Notes under the pieces: generated by a model
What the model was told of the DNA's origin: nothing
The model's input: the letters and a program-made list of their open reading frames with translations, nothing else
The model's database searches: none
Made by a program: the position numbers and the translations under genes
Part shown: piece after piece, positions 1-11,273 of the stretch
Layout: every line of letters starts with the position of its first letter
Numbering within the stretch: the first letter of the stretch is position 1
Assembly: GCF_028473645.1 (NCBI RefSeq)
Contig: NZ_CP097269.1
Span: 3,180,001 to 3,244,000 of the forward strand
From: Acidovorax sp. GBBC 1281
GTDB lineage: Bacteria; Pseudomonadota; Gammaproteobacteria; Burkholderiales; Burkholderiaceae_C
DNA length: 64,000 bases
Direction of reading: 5' to 3'

Positions 1-240
1 CCGGTTCAGGTCGATCACATAGCGCGAATGCGTGGCCACCAGGATCGAGGCGCCGAGGTCGCGGGCAAAGCCGTACAGCCGCTCCAGGTGCCAGTCCGTA
101 TCAGGCACCTGGCGGGCCTCGTCGGTGAAGCGCGCGGCGATGTCCGGGGGCACATGCGTGCCCACGTGGGGCATGGACACGAGCAGCGGCGCGGTGCCCT
201 GGTGGAAGGTGAAGGGTGGCGGGGAATGGGTGGCGGTCAT
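1..240 (-). CDS. hutG: N-formylglutamate deformylase HutG, N-terminal part (cut by window edge)
   Basis: The first 80 codons of a minus-strand gene that continues past the left edge. HutG hydrolyses N-formylglutamate to glutamate and formate, the last step of the five-step histidine pathway, in the cytoplasm. The visible protein has the family's opening: a short segment reading PLLVSMPHVGTHVP, then DTDWHLERLY and a region ending HSRYVIDLNR, which carry the metal- and substrate-binding His and Arg residues of the N-formylglutamate amidohydrolase fold. The start is the ATG at 240, 51 bp after the hutF stop. Being last after hutF fits the formylglutamate route. The C-terminal two thirds cannot be judged. 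Confidence 0.93.
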   Translation of the reverse strand, partial: MTATHSPPPFTFHQGTAPLLVSMPHVGTHVPPDIAARFTDEARQVPDTDWHLERLYGFARDLGASILVATHSRYVIDLNR

Positions 241-290
241 GCGATCGGGTCTGCGTTGGGGGCTTCGAAAGCCGAGGGCCGGCCGGTCGG

Positions 291-1757
291 TCAATGCCCG
301 GCGCGGGTGATGGTGGCCGTGCGGGCCGCCACGAAGGCGGCGGCGGCACGATCGTGCAGCGCGTGGTGCCCCGCGACCACGCGCGGCGTGCCGGCGGTCC
401 AGAGGCTGTGCAGCGCCGAGGTGCGATGGCTGCCGAACACGTGCGCGCCCAGCATGCTGTCGGGCGGCAGGCCCTGCAGTGCGATGTGCTGCGCATCGAG
501 CGCCACCAGATCGGCGCGCTCGCCCACCGCGATGCCGGCCGGAGCGCCGGGCGTGCACTGGCCGCTGGCCTGCGCCCCGCCCTGCACCGCCTGCAGCGCC
601 ATGGCGGTGGCGACCTCGGGGTGGGCGCGGCTGGCCAGCACGTTGCGCTGGCGCAGGGACAGGCGCTGGCCGTATTCGAGCAGCATCAGCTCTTCCGCCG
701 CGTTCACGCAGGCGTGGCTGTCGGAGCCCACGCCCCAGCGGCCGCCGCCCGCCAGCCAGCGCGGCAGGTCGAACAGGCCGTCGCCCAGGTTGGCCTCGGT
801 GGTGGGGCACAGGCCGGCCACGGCGCCGGTGCGGGCGGCGCCCGCGTATTCGTCGGGCGTCATGTGGGTGGCATGCACCAGGCACCAGCGCGCATCGACC
901 GGCGCATGCTCCAGCAGCCATTGCACCGGGCGCTGGCCGCTCCAGGCGATGCAGTCGTCCACCTCCTGCGTCTGTTCGGCGATGTGGATGTGCACCGGCG
1001 CCGCCGGGCTCAGGGCCGTGAGGCCTTCGACCGCAATGCGCAGGCTGTCGGGCGGCACGGCGCGCAGCGAATGCGGGGCCAGACCCAGGATGCCGCCCTG
1101 CGCGGCCACCACGGGCGCCAATCGTTCCAGCAGCGCGAGCATGCTGTCGGTGCTGCGGATGAAGCGGCGCTGGTCCTCGCGCGGCGCGCGGCCGCCAAAG
1201 CCGCTGGTCTGGTAGAGCACCGGCAGCAAGGTGATGCCGATGCCCGCGGCCTGGGCGGCACGCAGCAGCGCGAGCGACATGGCGGCATCGTCGGCATAGG
1301 GCTGGCCTGCCGCGTCGTGGTGCACGTAATGGAACTCGCACACCGCGGTGTAGCCCGCCTCCAGCATCTCCACATAGAGCCAGGTGGCGATCGCCTCCAG
1401 GTGCTCGGGCGTGGTGCGCGCGGCAAAGCGGTACATGAGGTTGCGCCAGCTCCAGAAGCTGTCCTGCCCGCCGTCCGGCTGGGGCGCGCGGTATTCGGTC
1501 AGCCCGGCGAAGGCACGCTGGAAGGCGTGCGAGTGCAGGTTGGGCATGCCGGGAAGGACCGGGCCCGGCGCACGCGGCGCGGTGCCGGCTGCGCTGCCCG
1601 GCGCCACGGCGGTGAGCCGGCCCGCGGCATCCCACTGCAGCAGCACGTCGCGCGCCCAGCCGCCGGGCAGCAGGGCGTCCTGCGCGAACAGGGCGCCAGC
1701 GGGAGGCGTCTGCGGTGCAGAGGACTCGGCAGGCGGGGATGAAACGGTGGTGCTCAT
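291..1757 (-). CDS. hutF: Formimidoylglutamate deiminase HutF
   Basis: 488-aa amidohydrolase that converts N-formimino-L-glutamate to N-formylglutamate plus ammonia, feeding hutG. The metal-site motif NLHSHAFQR lies near residue 95, and later conserved pieces include HIHIAEQTQEV, a His in LVHATHMT and the metal Asp in GVGSDSHACVN. The length is slightly above the family's usual 450-460 aa because of a Ser/Pro/Ala-rich N-terminus. ATG at 1757 was chosen over the TTG directly before it. The gene lies between hutI (58 bp upstream) and hutG (51 bp downstream) on the same strand. Its presence shows that this organism uses the two-enzyme HutF/HutG branch instead of HutG formiminoglutamase. Confidence 0.95.
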   Translation of the reverse strand: MSTTVSSPPAESSAPQTPPAGALFAQDALLPGGWARDVLLQWDAAGRLTAVAPGSAAGTAPRAPGPVLPGMPNLHSHAFQRAFAGLTEYRAPQPDGGQDSFWSWRNLMYRFAARTTPEHLEAIATWLYVEMLEAGYTAVCEFHYVHHDAAGQPYADDAAMSLALLRAAQAAGIGITLLPVLYQTSGFGGRAPREDQRRFIRSTDSMLALLERLAPVVAAQGGILGLAPHSLRAVPPDSLRIAVEGLTALSPAAPVHIHIAEQTQEVDDCIAWSGQRPVQWLLEHAPVDARWCLVHATHMTPDEYAGAARTGAVAGLCPTTEANLGDGLFDLPRWLAGGGRWGVGSDSHACVNAAEELMLLEYGQRLSLRQRNVLASRAHPEVATAMALQAVQGGAQASGQCTPGAPAGIAVGERADLVALDAQHIALQGLPPDSMLGAHVFGSHRTSALHSLWTAGTPRVVAGHHALHDRAAAAFVAARTATITRAGH

Positions 1758-1815
1758 CAATCAATGGCCTCGGGGCAGATGGGAAATGAGAAAAAGGTCT
1801 TGGGCCACCGGTGCA

Positions 1816-3078
1816 TCAAACCGTCGCCCGGGCGATGCGCCCCTGCCGCACGATGGTGTGCGCCGGCTTGTGCCCGAACCAGTAGGCCAGCTCCGCCGCC
1901 TCTTGGAAGGGCCACAGCACGAAGTTCGCCGGCCGCCCCGCGGCAATCAGTCCGTGCGAATCCTGCAGCCCCAGCGCGCGCGCGGCATGGGTGGTGATGC
2001 CGGCCAGCGCCTCGGGCACGGTCAGGCGAAACAGCGTGCACGCCATGTTGGCCATGAGCAGCAGGCTCAAAGCGGGCGAGGTGCCGGGGTTGTGGTCGGT
2101 GGAGACGGCCATGGGCACGCCGGCCTCGCGCAGCAGCGCGATGGGCGGCAGGTGCGTGTCGCGCAGCGTGTAGTAGGCGCCGGGCAGCAGCACGGCCACC
2201 GTGCCGGCGGCCCGCATGGCGGCGATGCCGTCAGCGGACAGGTGCTCGATGTGGTCGCACGACAAGGCGCCATAGCGCGCGGCGAGCGCCGCACCGCCCA
2301 TGTCGGAGAGCTGCTCGGCATGCAGCTTGACCGGCAGGCCCAGCCGCTGCGCCGCCTGGAAGACCTGCTCGGTTTCGGCCAGCGTGAAGGCGATGCGCTC
2401 GCAGAACACATCCACCGCGTCGACCAGCCCTTCCGCGGCCAGCGCGGGCAGCATCTCCTGGCACACGTGGTCGATGTAGTCCTGGCTGCGGCCGGCGTAT
2501 TCGGGCGGCAGCGCGTGCGCGCCCAGGAACGTGGTGCGCACCGTGGTGCCGGTGGCCTCGCCCAGGCGCCGGGCCGCGCGCAGCTGCTTGCGCTCGTGCG
2601 CGGTCGCCAGGCCGTAGCCGGACTTGATTTCGATGGCGCACACGCCTTCGTCGAGCAGGGCCGACAGGCGCGGCAGGGCGAGGTCGAACAATTCGTCTTC
2701 GCTGGCCTCGCGCGTGGCCCGCACCGAGGCGACGATGCCGCCGCCGGCCCGCGCGACTTCCTCGTACGAGGCGCCGGCCAGCCGCATGGCGAACTCGTTG
2801 GCGCGCTGCCCGCCGTAGACGAGGTGGGTGTGGCAATCCACCAGCCCGGGCGTGGCCAGAGCGCCGCGCGCGGCGTGGCGCGGCAAGGCGGCGTAGGCTG
2901 CGGGCACGGCGGCCTCCGGGCCCACCCAGCGCACCACGCCCTGCTCCACCACCAGCGCCGCCGGCACACCATCGGGCACCGGCACGTCGGCCACCGCCAG
3001 CCCGGGCGCCAGGTGCAGGGTGTGCCAGACCCCGTCGGCGCTGGGGGCGTGGGCGAAGTCCTGGTGCGGCACGGTCAT
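1816..3078 (-). CDS. hutI: Imidazolonepropionase HutI
   Basis: 420-aa amidohydrolase that opens 4-imidazolone-5-propionate to formiminoglutamate, the third step of histidine breakdown. The metal-binding motif [10 protein letters not shown] lies about 80 residues in, followed by RANEFAMRL, typical of HutI. Later pieces include KLHAEQLSD and the metal Asp in [12 protein letters not shown]. The start is ATG 3078, preceded by a GGGAGA Shine-Dalgarno; the open frame runs further upstream but into non-homologous sequence and across hutD. The gap to hutD is 47 bp and contains one copy of the GCTAT-N7-ATAGC palindrome. Confidence 0.96.
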   Translation of the reverse strand: MTVPHQDFAHAPSADGVWHTLHLAPGLAVADVPVPDGVPAALVVEQGVVRWVGPEAAVPAAYAALPRHAARGALATPGLVDCHTHLVYGGQRANEFAMRLAGASYEEVARAGGGIVASVRATREASEDELFDLALPRLSALLDEGVCAIEIKSGYGLATAHERKQLRAARRLGEATGTTVRTTFLGAHALPPEYAGRSQDYIDHVCQEMLPALAAEGLVDAVDVFCERIAFTLAETEQVFQAAQRLGLPVKLHAEQLSDMGGAALAARYGALSCDHIEHLSADGIAAMRAAGTVAVLLPGAYYTLRDTHLPPIALLREAGVPMAVSTDHNPGTSPALSLLLMANMACTLFRLTVPEALAGITTHAARALGLQDSHGLIAAGRPANFVLWPFQEAAELAYWFGHKPAHTIVRQGRIARATV

Positions 3079-3092
3079 GCGATTCTCCCTTT

Positions 3093-3111
3093 TGCTATTA
3101 AATGCATAGCA
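3093..3111. repeat. Dispersed palindrome GCTAT-N7-ATAGC, copy 1
   Basis: TGCTAT, seven AT-rich bases, ATAGCA: a 19-bp perfect inverted repeat in the 47-bp gap between hutD and hutI. It is one of six copies with the same 5-bp core arms and the same 7-bp spacer found only between genes in this window. Confidence 0.8.
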
Positions 3112-3125
3112 GTATGCCCTAGTGA

Positions 3126-3746
3126 TTATTGTGCCAGCGCCCGATTTGGCTGAAACCCCGGCACCAGCGCCACCCAGGCGATGGCCGGCGCGTCGGCCCC
3201 GCCGGCCTGCGGCTGGAGCGCAGCGCAGGCGCCAGCGGGCGCGGCGGCGGCCCACCACAGGCCCTGCCCTGGCCCGAAGACCTCGCCGCCCCGATGCCAT
3301 CGGCCCGACAGCACCATGCACAGGCCGGCGGGCGTGCTGCCCGGCACGCACGCGTTCTGCAGCACCTGCACCGCGCCCTGCCAGCGGCCATGCCGCAGCA
3401 TCAGGTTGAAGTCGGTCGAGGCGCCGCCCAGCGGGATGCAGTCGATGGCCTGGTCGCCCGCGAACGCCACGGGCTGCCAGCGCTCGTCCAGCGCATGGTC
3501 GATGCCCTCGTCCTCGGCGCGCAGGCGCACGCCGGCCCCGTCCAGCAGCATGATCTGGCGCTGCACGCCCTGGAAGGCCGAGAACGGCCCGGGCGCCGCG
3601 ATGGTGGCCACGCTCACGCGCCACTCGAAGGCGTCCATGCCGGCGCCCGGCGGCCAGCAGGCCAGCTCGCGCGTGTCGCCGCCGCCGTTCTTCCACGGGG
3701 TGGGCGCGATGGCCGACAGGTCGAACCGCTGCAGCGCCGCCGTCAT
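3126..3746 (-). CDS. hutD: HutD family protein
   Basis: 206-aa cupin-like protein of the HutD family. The N-terminus reads [20 protein letters not shown], followed by [14 protein letters not shown] and [10 protein letters not shown], the family's hallmark residues (the TPWKNGGG and WRxS motifs). HutD is found in many proteobacterial hut operons; its biochemical role is not settled, and a role in fine-tuning hut expression by sensing formylglutamate has been proposed for Pseudomonas. The ATG at 3746 overlaps the stop of the upstream dioxygenase-like gene by 4 bp, so translation is probably coupled. The length matches the family. Confidence 0.93.
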   Translation of the reverse strand: MTAALQRFDLSAIAPTPWKNGGGDTRELACWPPGAGMDAFEWRVSVATIAAPGPFSAFQGVQRQIMLLDGAGVRLRAEDEGIDHALDERWQPVAFAGDQAIDCIPLGGASTDFNLMLRHGRWQGAVQVLQNACVPGSTPAGLCMVLSGRWHRGGEVFGPGQGLWWAAAAPAGACAALQPQAGGADAPAIAWVALVPGFQPNRALAQ

Positions 3747-4606
3747 CCCGCCTCCCCCACCAGCAGCGGAAAGAGCGGGTGCGCCATGGGTGCGCCGGCC
3801 GGCAGCGTGTCGGCAAGGCCCGGGAAATCGGGCGAGGTTTTCCAGGCGCGCGGCGCATGGCGCGTGTCGTCGCCCAGAAAGCGCACCGAGAACACGCGGC
3901 GACGCTGCGGCCCGGGCACACCGCCCGAGGCATGCAGGGCCAGCATGTGAAAGCACACCACGTCGCCGGGCGCGATCTCCCAGCCCAGGATGGGAAACGC
4001 CGCGCGGTCGGCCTCGATGTCGGGCAGCTCGGCCAGCGAGCCTTCGGGAAACCACCGCGCCTGCTGGTCCATGAAGGTGCGCGGCATGCGCCACGGCCCC
4101 CGGTGCGAGCCGGCCACGAACTCCAGCGTGGCCTCGCGCGCCACCGGGTCCACGGGAATCCACAGGCTCACGTTCTGCGTGCCGTCGATGTTGTAGTAGG
4201 GCTGGTCCTGGTGCCAGGGCGTGCGCTGGCGCGTGCCCGGCTCCTTGACCAGCACATGGTCGTGGTACAGCCGCACGCTGGCCGACTGCATGAGCCGCTG
4301 GGCGGCCCAGGCCACGGGCGTTTCGGCGATGAAGCGGCCGAAGGCGGGAATGTCCTGCCAGTTGCAGAAATCCTCGAAGAACCGGCCCGGATCGTCCGGG
4401 CGGCTCGCCACCTTGGCGCGCGGGCTGGGCGCGGCCAAGTTGGCGTCGATGCCGCTGCGCAGCAGCGCCACCTCGCCGGGCGTGAGCAACTGGCGGATGC
4501 ACACCGCGCCGTCGCGCGCGAAATCGGCAACGAGGGCGTCGGTCACGCGCTCGCGCAGCCGCTGCTGCAGGTCGGGCGGGGGCACCAGGGGGGTGGAAAG
4601 CGTCAT
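3743..4606 (-). CDS. Phytanoyl-CoA dioxygenase (PhyH) family Fe(II)/2-oxoglutarate oxygenase
   Basis: 287-aa protein with the double-stranded beta-helix signature of the PhyH family. The metal facial triad is visible as His132-x-Asp134 (in [11 protein letters not shown]) and a distal His (His225 in MLALHASGG, or His220), with Arg237 a candidate 2-oxoglutarate-binding residue. A typical SLWIPVDP strand lies between. Such enzymes hydroxylate small substrates using iron and 2-oxoglutarate; the substrate here is unknown. It sits inside the hut cluster, overlaps hutD by 4 bp and follows an amino-acid ABC transporter, so a histidine-related or imported compound is a reasonable guess. This is not a standard hut gene. 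Confidence 0.85.
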   Translation of the reverse strand: MTLSTPLVPPPDLQQRLRERVTDALVADFARDGAVCIRQLLTPGEVALLRSGIDANLAAPSPRAKVASRPDDPGRFFEDFCNWQDIPAFGRFIAETPVAWAAQRLMQSASVRLYHDHVLVKEPGTRQRTPWHQDQPYYNIDGTQNVSLWIPVDPVAREATLEFVAGSHRGPWRMPRTFMDQQARWFPEGSLAELPDIEADRAAFPILGWEIAPGDVVCFHMLALHASGGVPGPQRRRVFSVRFLGDDTRHAPRAWKTSPDFPGLADTLPAGAPMAHPLFPLLVGEAG

Positions 4607-4643
4607 GGCGAAGGCCTCACTCTGGGCGGCTCGGTGGGGGCGC

Positions 4644-5438
4644 TCAAGTGCGCGACAGCACGGCCTGCAGAAACGCGCGGGTGCGCTCCTGCGTGGGCTC
4701 GGTGAAGATCCTGGCGGGCGGGCCCGATTCGATGATGCCGCCGCCGTCCATCACCACCACGGTGTCGCCGACCTCGCGCGCGAAGTCCATCTCGTGCGTG
4801 ACGACCATCATGGTCATGCCCTCGCGCGCCAGCAGCTTCATGACCTGCAGCACCTCGCCCACCAGCTCCGGGTCCAGGGCCGAGGTGGGTTCGTCGAACA
4901 GCATCACGCGCGGCTGCATGGCCAGGGCACGGGCGATCGCCACGCGCTGCTTCTGGCCGCCCGACAGGCTGGCCGGCATGGCCGCGGCCTTGTGGCCCAG
5001 GCCCACCTTGTCCAGCAAGGCGCGCGCCTGGTTTTCGGCCTCGGCGCGGGAAGCGCCACGCAGCTTGCGTGGGCCCAGGGTGACGTTGTCGAGCACCGAC
5101 AGGTGCGGGAACAGGTTGAACGACTGGAAGACCATGCCCACCTCTTCGCGCAGGGCGTTGAGCTCGCGCTCGGGCAGCATGCGGCCCTCGTCCACCAGGG
5201 TGCGCCCGCAGATGTCGATGCGACCGCCCTGGGGCTGCTCCAGCCCGTTGCAGCAGCGCAGGAAGGTGCTCTTGCCCGAGCCGCTGGGCCCGATCACGAC
5301 CACCACCTGCGACGGCTGCACGTCGAAGTCGATGCCGTTCAGCACCACGTGCTCGCCGAAGGCCTTGCGCAGGCCGCGGATGCGCACCATGGGCGCCGCA
5401 TCGGGAGCGGATGCCTGGGTCGATGGGGACTGCGTCAT
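4644..5438 (-). CDS. Amino-acid ABC transporter, ATP-binding protein (PAAT/GlnQ type)
   Basis: 264-aa ABC ATPase. Walker [10 protein letters not shown] lies at residues 50-58, then [14 protein letters not shown] around the Q-loop, the signature [15 protein letters not shown], Walker [15 protein letters not shown] and a switch His in VVTHEMDFA. The pattern is that of GlnQ/HisP-like ATPases that energise uptake of polar amino acids. The ATG at 5438 overlaps the permease stop by 4 bp. With the upstream permease and binding protein it forms a complete three-gene importer inside the hut cluster, so histidine or urocanate is the likely cargo, though the sequence alone does not prove it. Confidence 0.94.
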   Translation of the reverse strand: MTQSPSTQASAPDAAPMVRIRGLRKAFGEHVVLNGIDFDVQPSQVVVVIGPSGSGKSTFLRCCNGLEQPQGGRIDICGRTLVDEGRMLPERELNALREEVGMVFQSFNLFPHLSVLDNVTLGPRKLRGASRAEAENQARALLDKVGLGHKAAAMPASLSGGQKQRVAIARALAMQPRVMLFDEPTSALDPELVGEVLQVMKLLAREGMTMMVVTHEMDFAREVGDTVVVMDGGGIIESGPPARIFTEPTQERTRAFLQAVLSRT

Positions 5439-6103
5439 TGCACCATCCCCCCGGCGCGCAGGCGCAACTCGATGTGGCGCAGCACCAGCGTGGTAGCGCC
5501 GGTGAGCACGAAGTACACGACCGCGATGGCCAGGTACACCTCCAGCGAGCGGTACGACACGCTGATGATCTTCTGCCCCTCGTGCATCAGGTCGTGGATG
5601 GTGAGCAGCGACACCAGCGCCGAGTTCTTGATGAGCGCGATGAACTCGTTGCCCAGCGGCGGAATCATGCGCACCACGGCCTGCGGCAGCACCACCCAGC
5701 GCATCGCCACGCCCGAGGACATGCCGATGGAGCGCGCGGCCTCCATCTGGCCCCGGTCGATGGACTGGATCGCGCCGCGCACGATCTCGGACACGTACGC
5801 GCCCGAGTAGATGCCCAGCCCGATCACGCCGCACAGGAACGCCGGCAGCAGGATGCCGAATTGCGGCAGTCCGAAGAACAGGATGAACAGCTGCACCAGC
5901 AGCGGCGTGCCGCGGATGGCCGCCACATAGGCCGTGCACAGGCCATACACGATGCGGCGCCGGGGGTCGAGGCGGCCGATGCCCACCAGCAACCCCATCA
6001 CGCAGCCCAGGAGCAGCGAGGCGGCCGTGATCTCCACGGTCACCAGCGCGCCCTCCAGCAGTTGGGGCCAGCCGGCCCACACGGGGGAAAAGTCGAGTTC
6101 CAT
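5435..6103 (-). CDS. Amino-acid ABC transporter, permease (HisM/GlnP type)
   Basis: 222-aa inner-membrane permease of the polar-amino-acid family. Hydrophobic segments near residues 15-40, 55-75, 85-110 and 185-210 fit the usual membrane helices. The cytoplasmic loop with [20 protein letters not shown] is the EAA motif that contacts the ATPase. Only one permease is encoded, suggesting a homodimer. It is placed between the binding protein (50 bp upstream) and the ATPase (4-bp overlap). Confidence 0.94.
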   Translation of the reverse strand: MELDFSPVWAGWPQLLEGALVTVEITAASLLLGCVMGLLVGIGRLDPRRRIVYGLCTAYVAAIRGTPLLVQLFILFFGLPQFGILLPAFLCGVIGLGIYSGAYVSEIVRGAIQSIDRGQMEAARSIGMSSGVAMRWVVLPQAVVRMIPPLGNEFIALIKNSALVSLLTIHDLMHEGQKIISVSYRSLEVYLAIAVVYFVLTGATTLVLRHIELRLRAGGMVQ

Positions 6104-6153
6104 CGCTCGGGTTCAGTGCTTGTCGATTCGGTCGGCAACCATGGCGCGCCGGC

Positions 6154-6930
6154 TCACTTGGCGGCCGGCGTGGCCGCGGTGGTGGCGGCGCTGCCGCTGA
6201 ACCATTTCTTCACGATGGCCGCGTAAGTGCCGTCGGCCTTGAGCTTGGCCAGCGCGGCGTTCACCGCGCGGGTGAGCTCGGGCGTGTCCTTGCGCAGCGC
6301 CATGCCGTATTCCTCGGTGGTGAGCTGCTCTTCGATCACGCGCAGGCCGGGCCGGGTGCGCACGTACTGGTAGGCCGCGGGCTTGCCGGTGACGGCGGCG
6401 TCGGCGCGGCCGATGTCCACCAGGTTGAACATTTCCTGGTTCTTCTCGACCTCCACGCGCTGCGCCTTGGGGTAGTTCTGCGTGAGGAAGGCGACCGATT
6501 TGGTGCCCACCTGGACCGAGATCTTCTTGCCGTCCAGGTCGGCCGGCTTGCGGATGGTGGTGTTGCCTTCCTTGACCATGGCGACCAGGCCGCCGGCGTA
6601 GTAGGGCTCGGTGAAATCGACGACCTTCTTGCGCTCGTCGGTGATGTAGATGCCCGACACGGCCATGTCGAAGCGCCGCGAGATCAGGCCGGGGATCAGG
6701 CCCTTGAAGTCGATGTCCACCCACTCGACCTGCTTGCCCATGCTCTTGGCGACGGCCTCCACCAGCTCCACGTCGAAGCCGGTGCGCTTGCCGTTCTCGA
6801 CGAACTCCATCGGCGGGAAGGTGGCGTCGGTGGCCACGCGCAGCACGTTGTCTTGCGCGCGGGCGGCGGCAGCGCCCAGGGCGAACACGGCGGCCAGGCT
6901 GGCCAGGAGGAGATTGCGTCGGATGTTCAT
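6154..6930 (-). CDS. Amino-acid ABC transporter, periplasmic substrate-binding protein
   Basis: 258-aa protein with a clear Sec signal peptide ([19 protein letters not shown], cleavage expected after ARA near residue 25). The mature part opens [14 protein letters not shown] and continues [16 protein letters not shown], the standard start of family-3 solute-binding proteins for polar amino acids. It should capture substrate in the periplasm and deliver it to the permease encoded next. It follows the iclR gene by 70 bp, so the importer may be transcribed with or controlled by that regulator. The ligand is not identifiable from sequence; histidine or urocanate are the contextual guesses. Confidence 0.93.
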   Translation of the reverse strand: MNIRRNLLLASLAAVFALGAAAARAQDNVLRVATDATFPPMEFVENGKRTGFDVELVEAVAKSMGKQVEWVDIDFKGLIPGLISRRFDMAVSGIYITDERKKVVDFTEPYYAGGLVAMVKEGNTTIRKPADLDGKKISVQVGTKSVAFLTQNYPKAQRVEVEKNQEMFNLVDIGRADAAVTGKPAAYQYVRTRPGLRVIEEQLTTEEYGMALRKDTPELTRAVNAALAKLKADGTYAAIVKKWFSGSAATTAATPAAK

Positions 6931-7000
6931 GGGAGTTTCCGGTGGGGGTGGGAGTAAGGGAAAGGCACTCGAGGGAAAAAGAAAAACGATGCGGCCGGGT

Positions 7001-7750
7001 TCAGTGCAGAACGAGTTGGCGCGAGATGCGGGCAGCCGCCACGACCACCATGCGGATCAGCGCGGCCTCCTGGCCCTGGGCCCGCATCACCGGCGCCATC
7101 AGCGTGATGGCGCCCGCGGCTTGGCGGGAAGCGCCGAACAGCGGCACGCTGCAGCCCCAGACGCCGGGGTCCACCTCGCTCTCGCTGGTGGCGAAGCCGG
7201 CCTTTCGGATCGCCTCCAGCGCCTGCTGGGCGGCCTCGCGCTCGGGCGTGCCCGTGCCCCACTGGCTGTCGAGGACCGCATCGCGCGCGGCGGGCGGCAG
7301 ATGGGCCAGCACGCACTTGGCCGAGGCGCCCGTGCGCAGCGGCACGCTGCGCCCCTTCTCGAACGAGCAGCGCAGCGAATGGTGGCTTTCCACCATGTCC
7401 AGGCAGATGGCCTGGTCGTTCACCGCGACGATCAGGCCGACGCTTTCCTGCGACTGCTGCGACAACTCCACCATGCCGGGGCGCGCCTGCCGCACCAGGT
7501 GCGAAGCCAGGTCGAAGCCGAGGGCCAGTTGAAGGCTCAAAGGGCCCGGCGCATAGCCGCCATCGCTTTCCAGCACGAAGCCCCAGCGCTTCAAGCGCGC
7601 GAGCTGGCGGTACAGCGTGCTGCGCGCCATGCCGGTGTGCTCCATGAGCTCGGTCGCGGCCATCGCCCTGCCCTGCTGGGCCAGCACGGCCAGCACCTGC
7701 AGCACTCGGTCGGACGTCGCAACGGCGCTGGGCAATGCACTTCGGGTCAT
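7001..7750 (-). CDS. IclR-family transcriptional regulator
   Basis: 249-aa DNA-binding regulator. The N-terminal winged helix-turn-helix spans about residues 10-75 (AATELMEHTGMARSTLYRQL contains the recognition helix). The C-terminal IclR effector domain includes TGASAKCVLAHLPP and a late VPLFGASRQAAGAITLMAP segment. The start is ATG 7750. It stands between hutU and the polar-amino-acid importer and most likely controls the importer genes downstream. Two inverted repeats in its own upstream region (7790-7814 and 7832-7849) are candidate binding sites. The effector is unknown. Confidence 0.92.
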   Translation of the reverse strand: MTRSALPSAVATSDRVLQVLAVLAQQGRAMAATELMEHTGMARSTLYRQLARLKRWGFVLESDGGYAPGPLSLQLALGFDLASHLVRQARPGMVELSQQSQESVGLIVAVNDQAICLDMVESHHSLRCSFEKGRSVPLRTGASAKCVLAHLPPAARDAVLDSQWGTGTPEREAAQQALEAIRKAGFATSESEVDPGVWGCSVPLFGASRQAAGAITLMAPVMRAQGQEAALIRMVVVAAARISRQLVLH

Positions 7751-7789
7751 GCGTTCAGTATCGAAGGAAGCGGCCCGGGATCACACGCC

Positions 7790-7814
7790 CCCATTCCCGG
7801 CCATTGGGAATGGG
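7790..7814. promoter_or_regulatory. Inverted repeat upstream of the iclR-type gene
   Basis: Perfect 9-bp arms CCCATTCCC and GGGAATGGG separated by 7 bp, 40 bp upstream of the IclR-family start codon and downstream of hutU. There is no T-tract in the minus-strand reading direction, so an operator is favoured over a terminator. Assignment to IclR autoregulation is inference. Confidence 0.45.
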
Positions 7815-7831
7815 GTTCCCCTTTTTTCTCG

Positions 7832-7849
7832 CGGAATGGCGAAATTCCG
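7832..7849. promoter_or_regulatory. Second inverted repeat upstream of the iclR-type gene
   Basis: Arms CGGAAT and ATTCCG separated by 6 bp. IclR-family operators are often GGAA/TTCC-type palindromes, which this resembles. It lies 82 bp upstream of the regulator's start, in the 123-bp gap after hutU. Confidence 0.4.
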
Positions 7850-7873
7850 TTTTCCGGCGGCCCTGCGGATGCC

Positions 7874-9610
<1,737 letters not shown>

Positions 9611-9623
9611 GGCAAGGGCTCCT

Positions 9624-11214
9624 TCACGAAATCTGGGAAACAAAGCTGGGCAGATGGGCGGTCACGGGCGCGGGCCAGGCCGATTCCTGGGCCCAGGCGC
9701 GCATGGCCTCGATGTCGGTGGCGAGAAAGCGGTCCTGCTCCAGGAACGCGACGCGCGCGCGGATGGCGGCGATCTGCGCCTCGATGAGCGGCGAGCTTTT
9801 GAGCCACGGGGTGGCGGCGGCACCCGGCGCGGGCACCCGGTCGAAATCGATGCCCTGGGTGGCGGCCATGGCTTCGATGCCGACCACCACCGCCGTGTTG
9901 CGCACCATGTCAGTCAGTCAGGCGCCGCGCGGCGTAGGTGGCCATGGACACATGGTCCTCCTGGTTGGCCGAGGTGGGCAGGCTGTCCACGCTGCCCGGG
10001 TGGGCCAGCGACTTGTTCTCAGACGCGAGGGCCGCGGCCGTGACCTGCGCGATCATGAAGCCCGAATTCACGCCGCTGTCGCGGATGAGGAAGGCCGGCA
10101 GGCCCGACAGGCCGGTGTCCAGCAGCAGCGCCAGGCGCCGCTCGGAGATGGCGCCGATCTCGGCCACCGCCAGCGCGATGATGTCCGCGGCGAAGGCCAC
10201 GGGCTCGGCATGGAAGTTGCCGCCCGAGATCACGTCGCCCGTTTCGGAGAACACCAGCGGGTTGTCCGAGGCGGCATTGGCCTCGGTCTGCAGCACCCGC
10301 GCGGCATGCCGCAGGTTATCGAGGCACGCGCCCATCACCTGCGGCACGCAGCGGATCGAATACGGGTCCTGCACGCGGCCGCAGTGCGGGTGCGACGGGT
10401 CGATCTCGCTGCCCTCCAGCAGCGCGCGCACCGCGGCCGCCACGGCGATCTGCCCCGGCTGGCCACGCGCTTCGTGGATGCGCGCATCGAACGGCTTGAC
10501 CGAACCCTTGATGGCTTCGAGCGACAGCGCGCCCGACACCAGCCCGGCCGCGAACACGCTCTCGGCGCCGAACAGCCCGGCCAGCGCGAGGGCCGTGGAC
10601 ACCTGCGTGCCGTTCAGCAGCGCCAGCCCCTCCTTGGGGCCGAGCACGAACGGCTCGCAGCCGATGGCGGCCATGGCCTCGCGGCCCGGCACCGTGCGGC
10701 CCTTCACCTTGGCCTGGCCCTCGCCGATCAGCACGCAGGCGAGGTGGGCCAGCGGTGCCAGGTCGCCCGAGGCGCCGACCGAGCCCTTGGCCGGGATCAC
10801 GGGCAGCACGTCGGCATTGGCCAGGGCCAGCAGCGCATCGACAATCTCGGGCCGCACGCCGGAGTGGCCACGTGCCAGGCTCACCGCCTTGGTGGCCAGC
10901 ACCATGCGCACCACCGGGTCGGGCAGCGGATCGCCGGTGCCCACGCTGTGCGACAGCACCAGGTTGCGCTGCAGTTCGGCCAGCCGGCCGTGGGCGATCT
11001 TCGTGCTGGCGAGCTTGCCGAAGCCGGTGTTGATGCCATAGACCACCTGGTCTTCTTCGACGATGCGCTGCACCGTGGCTAGCGAAGCCTGCATGCCCGC
11101 CTGCGCGGCTGGGTCCAGCGACAGGCGCACGCCGCCCGCGCTCACGCGAAGCAGTTCGCCCAGCGTGACGCGGCCAGGGTGCAGCACCAAGGTTTCAAGG
11201 GAGGAATCGGTCAT
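9624..11214 (-). pseudogene. hutH: Histidine ammonia-lyase HutH, reading frame split by a 4-bp tandem duplication
   Basis: HutH deaminates L-histidine to urocanate, the committed step. The first piece (9910-11214, 434 aa) carries the electrophilic cofactor tripeptide Ala148-Ser149-Gly150 in [14 protein letters not shown] and ends prematurely at ARRLTD. The second piece (9624-9908, 94 aa, MVRNTAVVVGIEAMAATQGI...) is plainly the missing HutH C-terminus. Removing one GTCA unit from the triplet at 9909-9920 joins them into one 528-aa frame, near the family's 510 aa. As written the stop and next ATG read TGACATG, so re-initiation giving a split enzyme is conceivable. The start ATG 11214 has AGGA 8 bases upstream; ATG 11223 is too close to it. 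The candidate HutC operator lies just upstream. This is either a true inactivating mutation, a slippage polymorphism or a base-call/assembly error. Confidence 0.9.
9909..9920. repeat. Tetranucleotide tandem repeat (GTCA)x3 causing the hutH frameshift
   Basis: Three consecutive GTCA units (TGAC on the coding strand). Two units would keep HutH in frame; the third creates the TGA stop at 9912-9910 and shifts the last 94 codons out of frame. Confidence 0.9.
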
Positions 11215-11223
11215 TGGGTTCAT

Positions 11224-11237
11224 CCTGTCTATACAAG
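11224..11237. promoter_or_regulatory. Candidate HutC operator before hutH
   Basis: The 14-bp sequence CCTGTCTATACAAG, an inverted repeat of type CYTGT-N4-ACARG, lies 10 bp upstream of the hutH start codon, between hutC and hutH. On the coding strand it contains TATAGA, which could be part of the promoter. The same 14-mer with one base changed occurs at 14827-14840. HutC of other bacteria binds TGT/ACA-type palindromes in hut promoters; binding here is inferred. Confidence 0.65.
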
Positions 11238-11273
11238 TAGGGTCGAGCGGAAACGTTAGCGCGGTGGGCGGTG

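Noticed and set aside
7812..7827. Plus-strand intrinsic terminator suggested by GGGGTTCCCC followed by six T's
   Set aside because: The stem is only 4 bp and no plus-strand gene ends here.
9624..9908. 94-residue ORF as an independent gene
   Set aside because: Its sequence is the C-terminal part of histidine ammonia-lyase, separated only by a 4-bp duplication; treated as part of the broken hutH.
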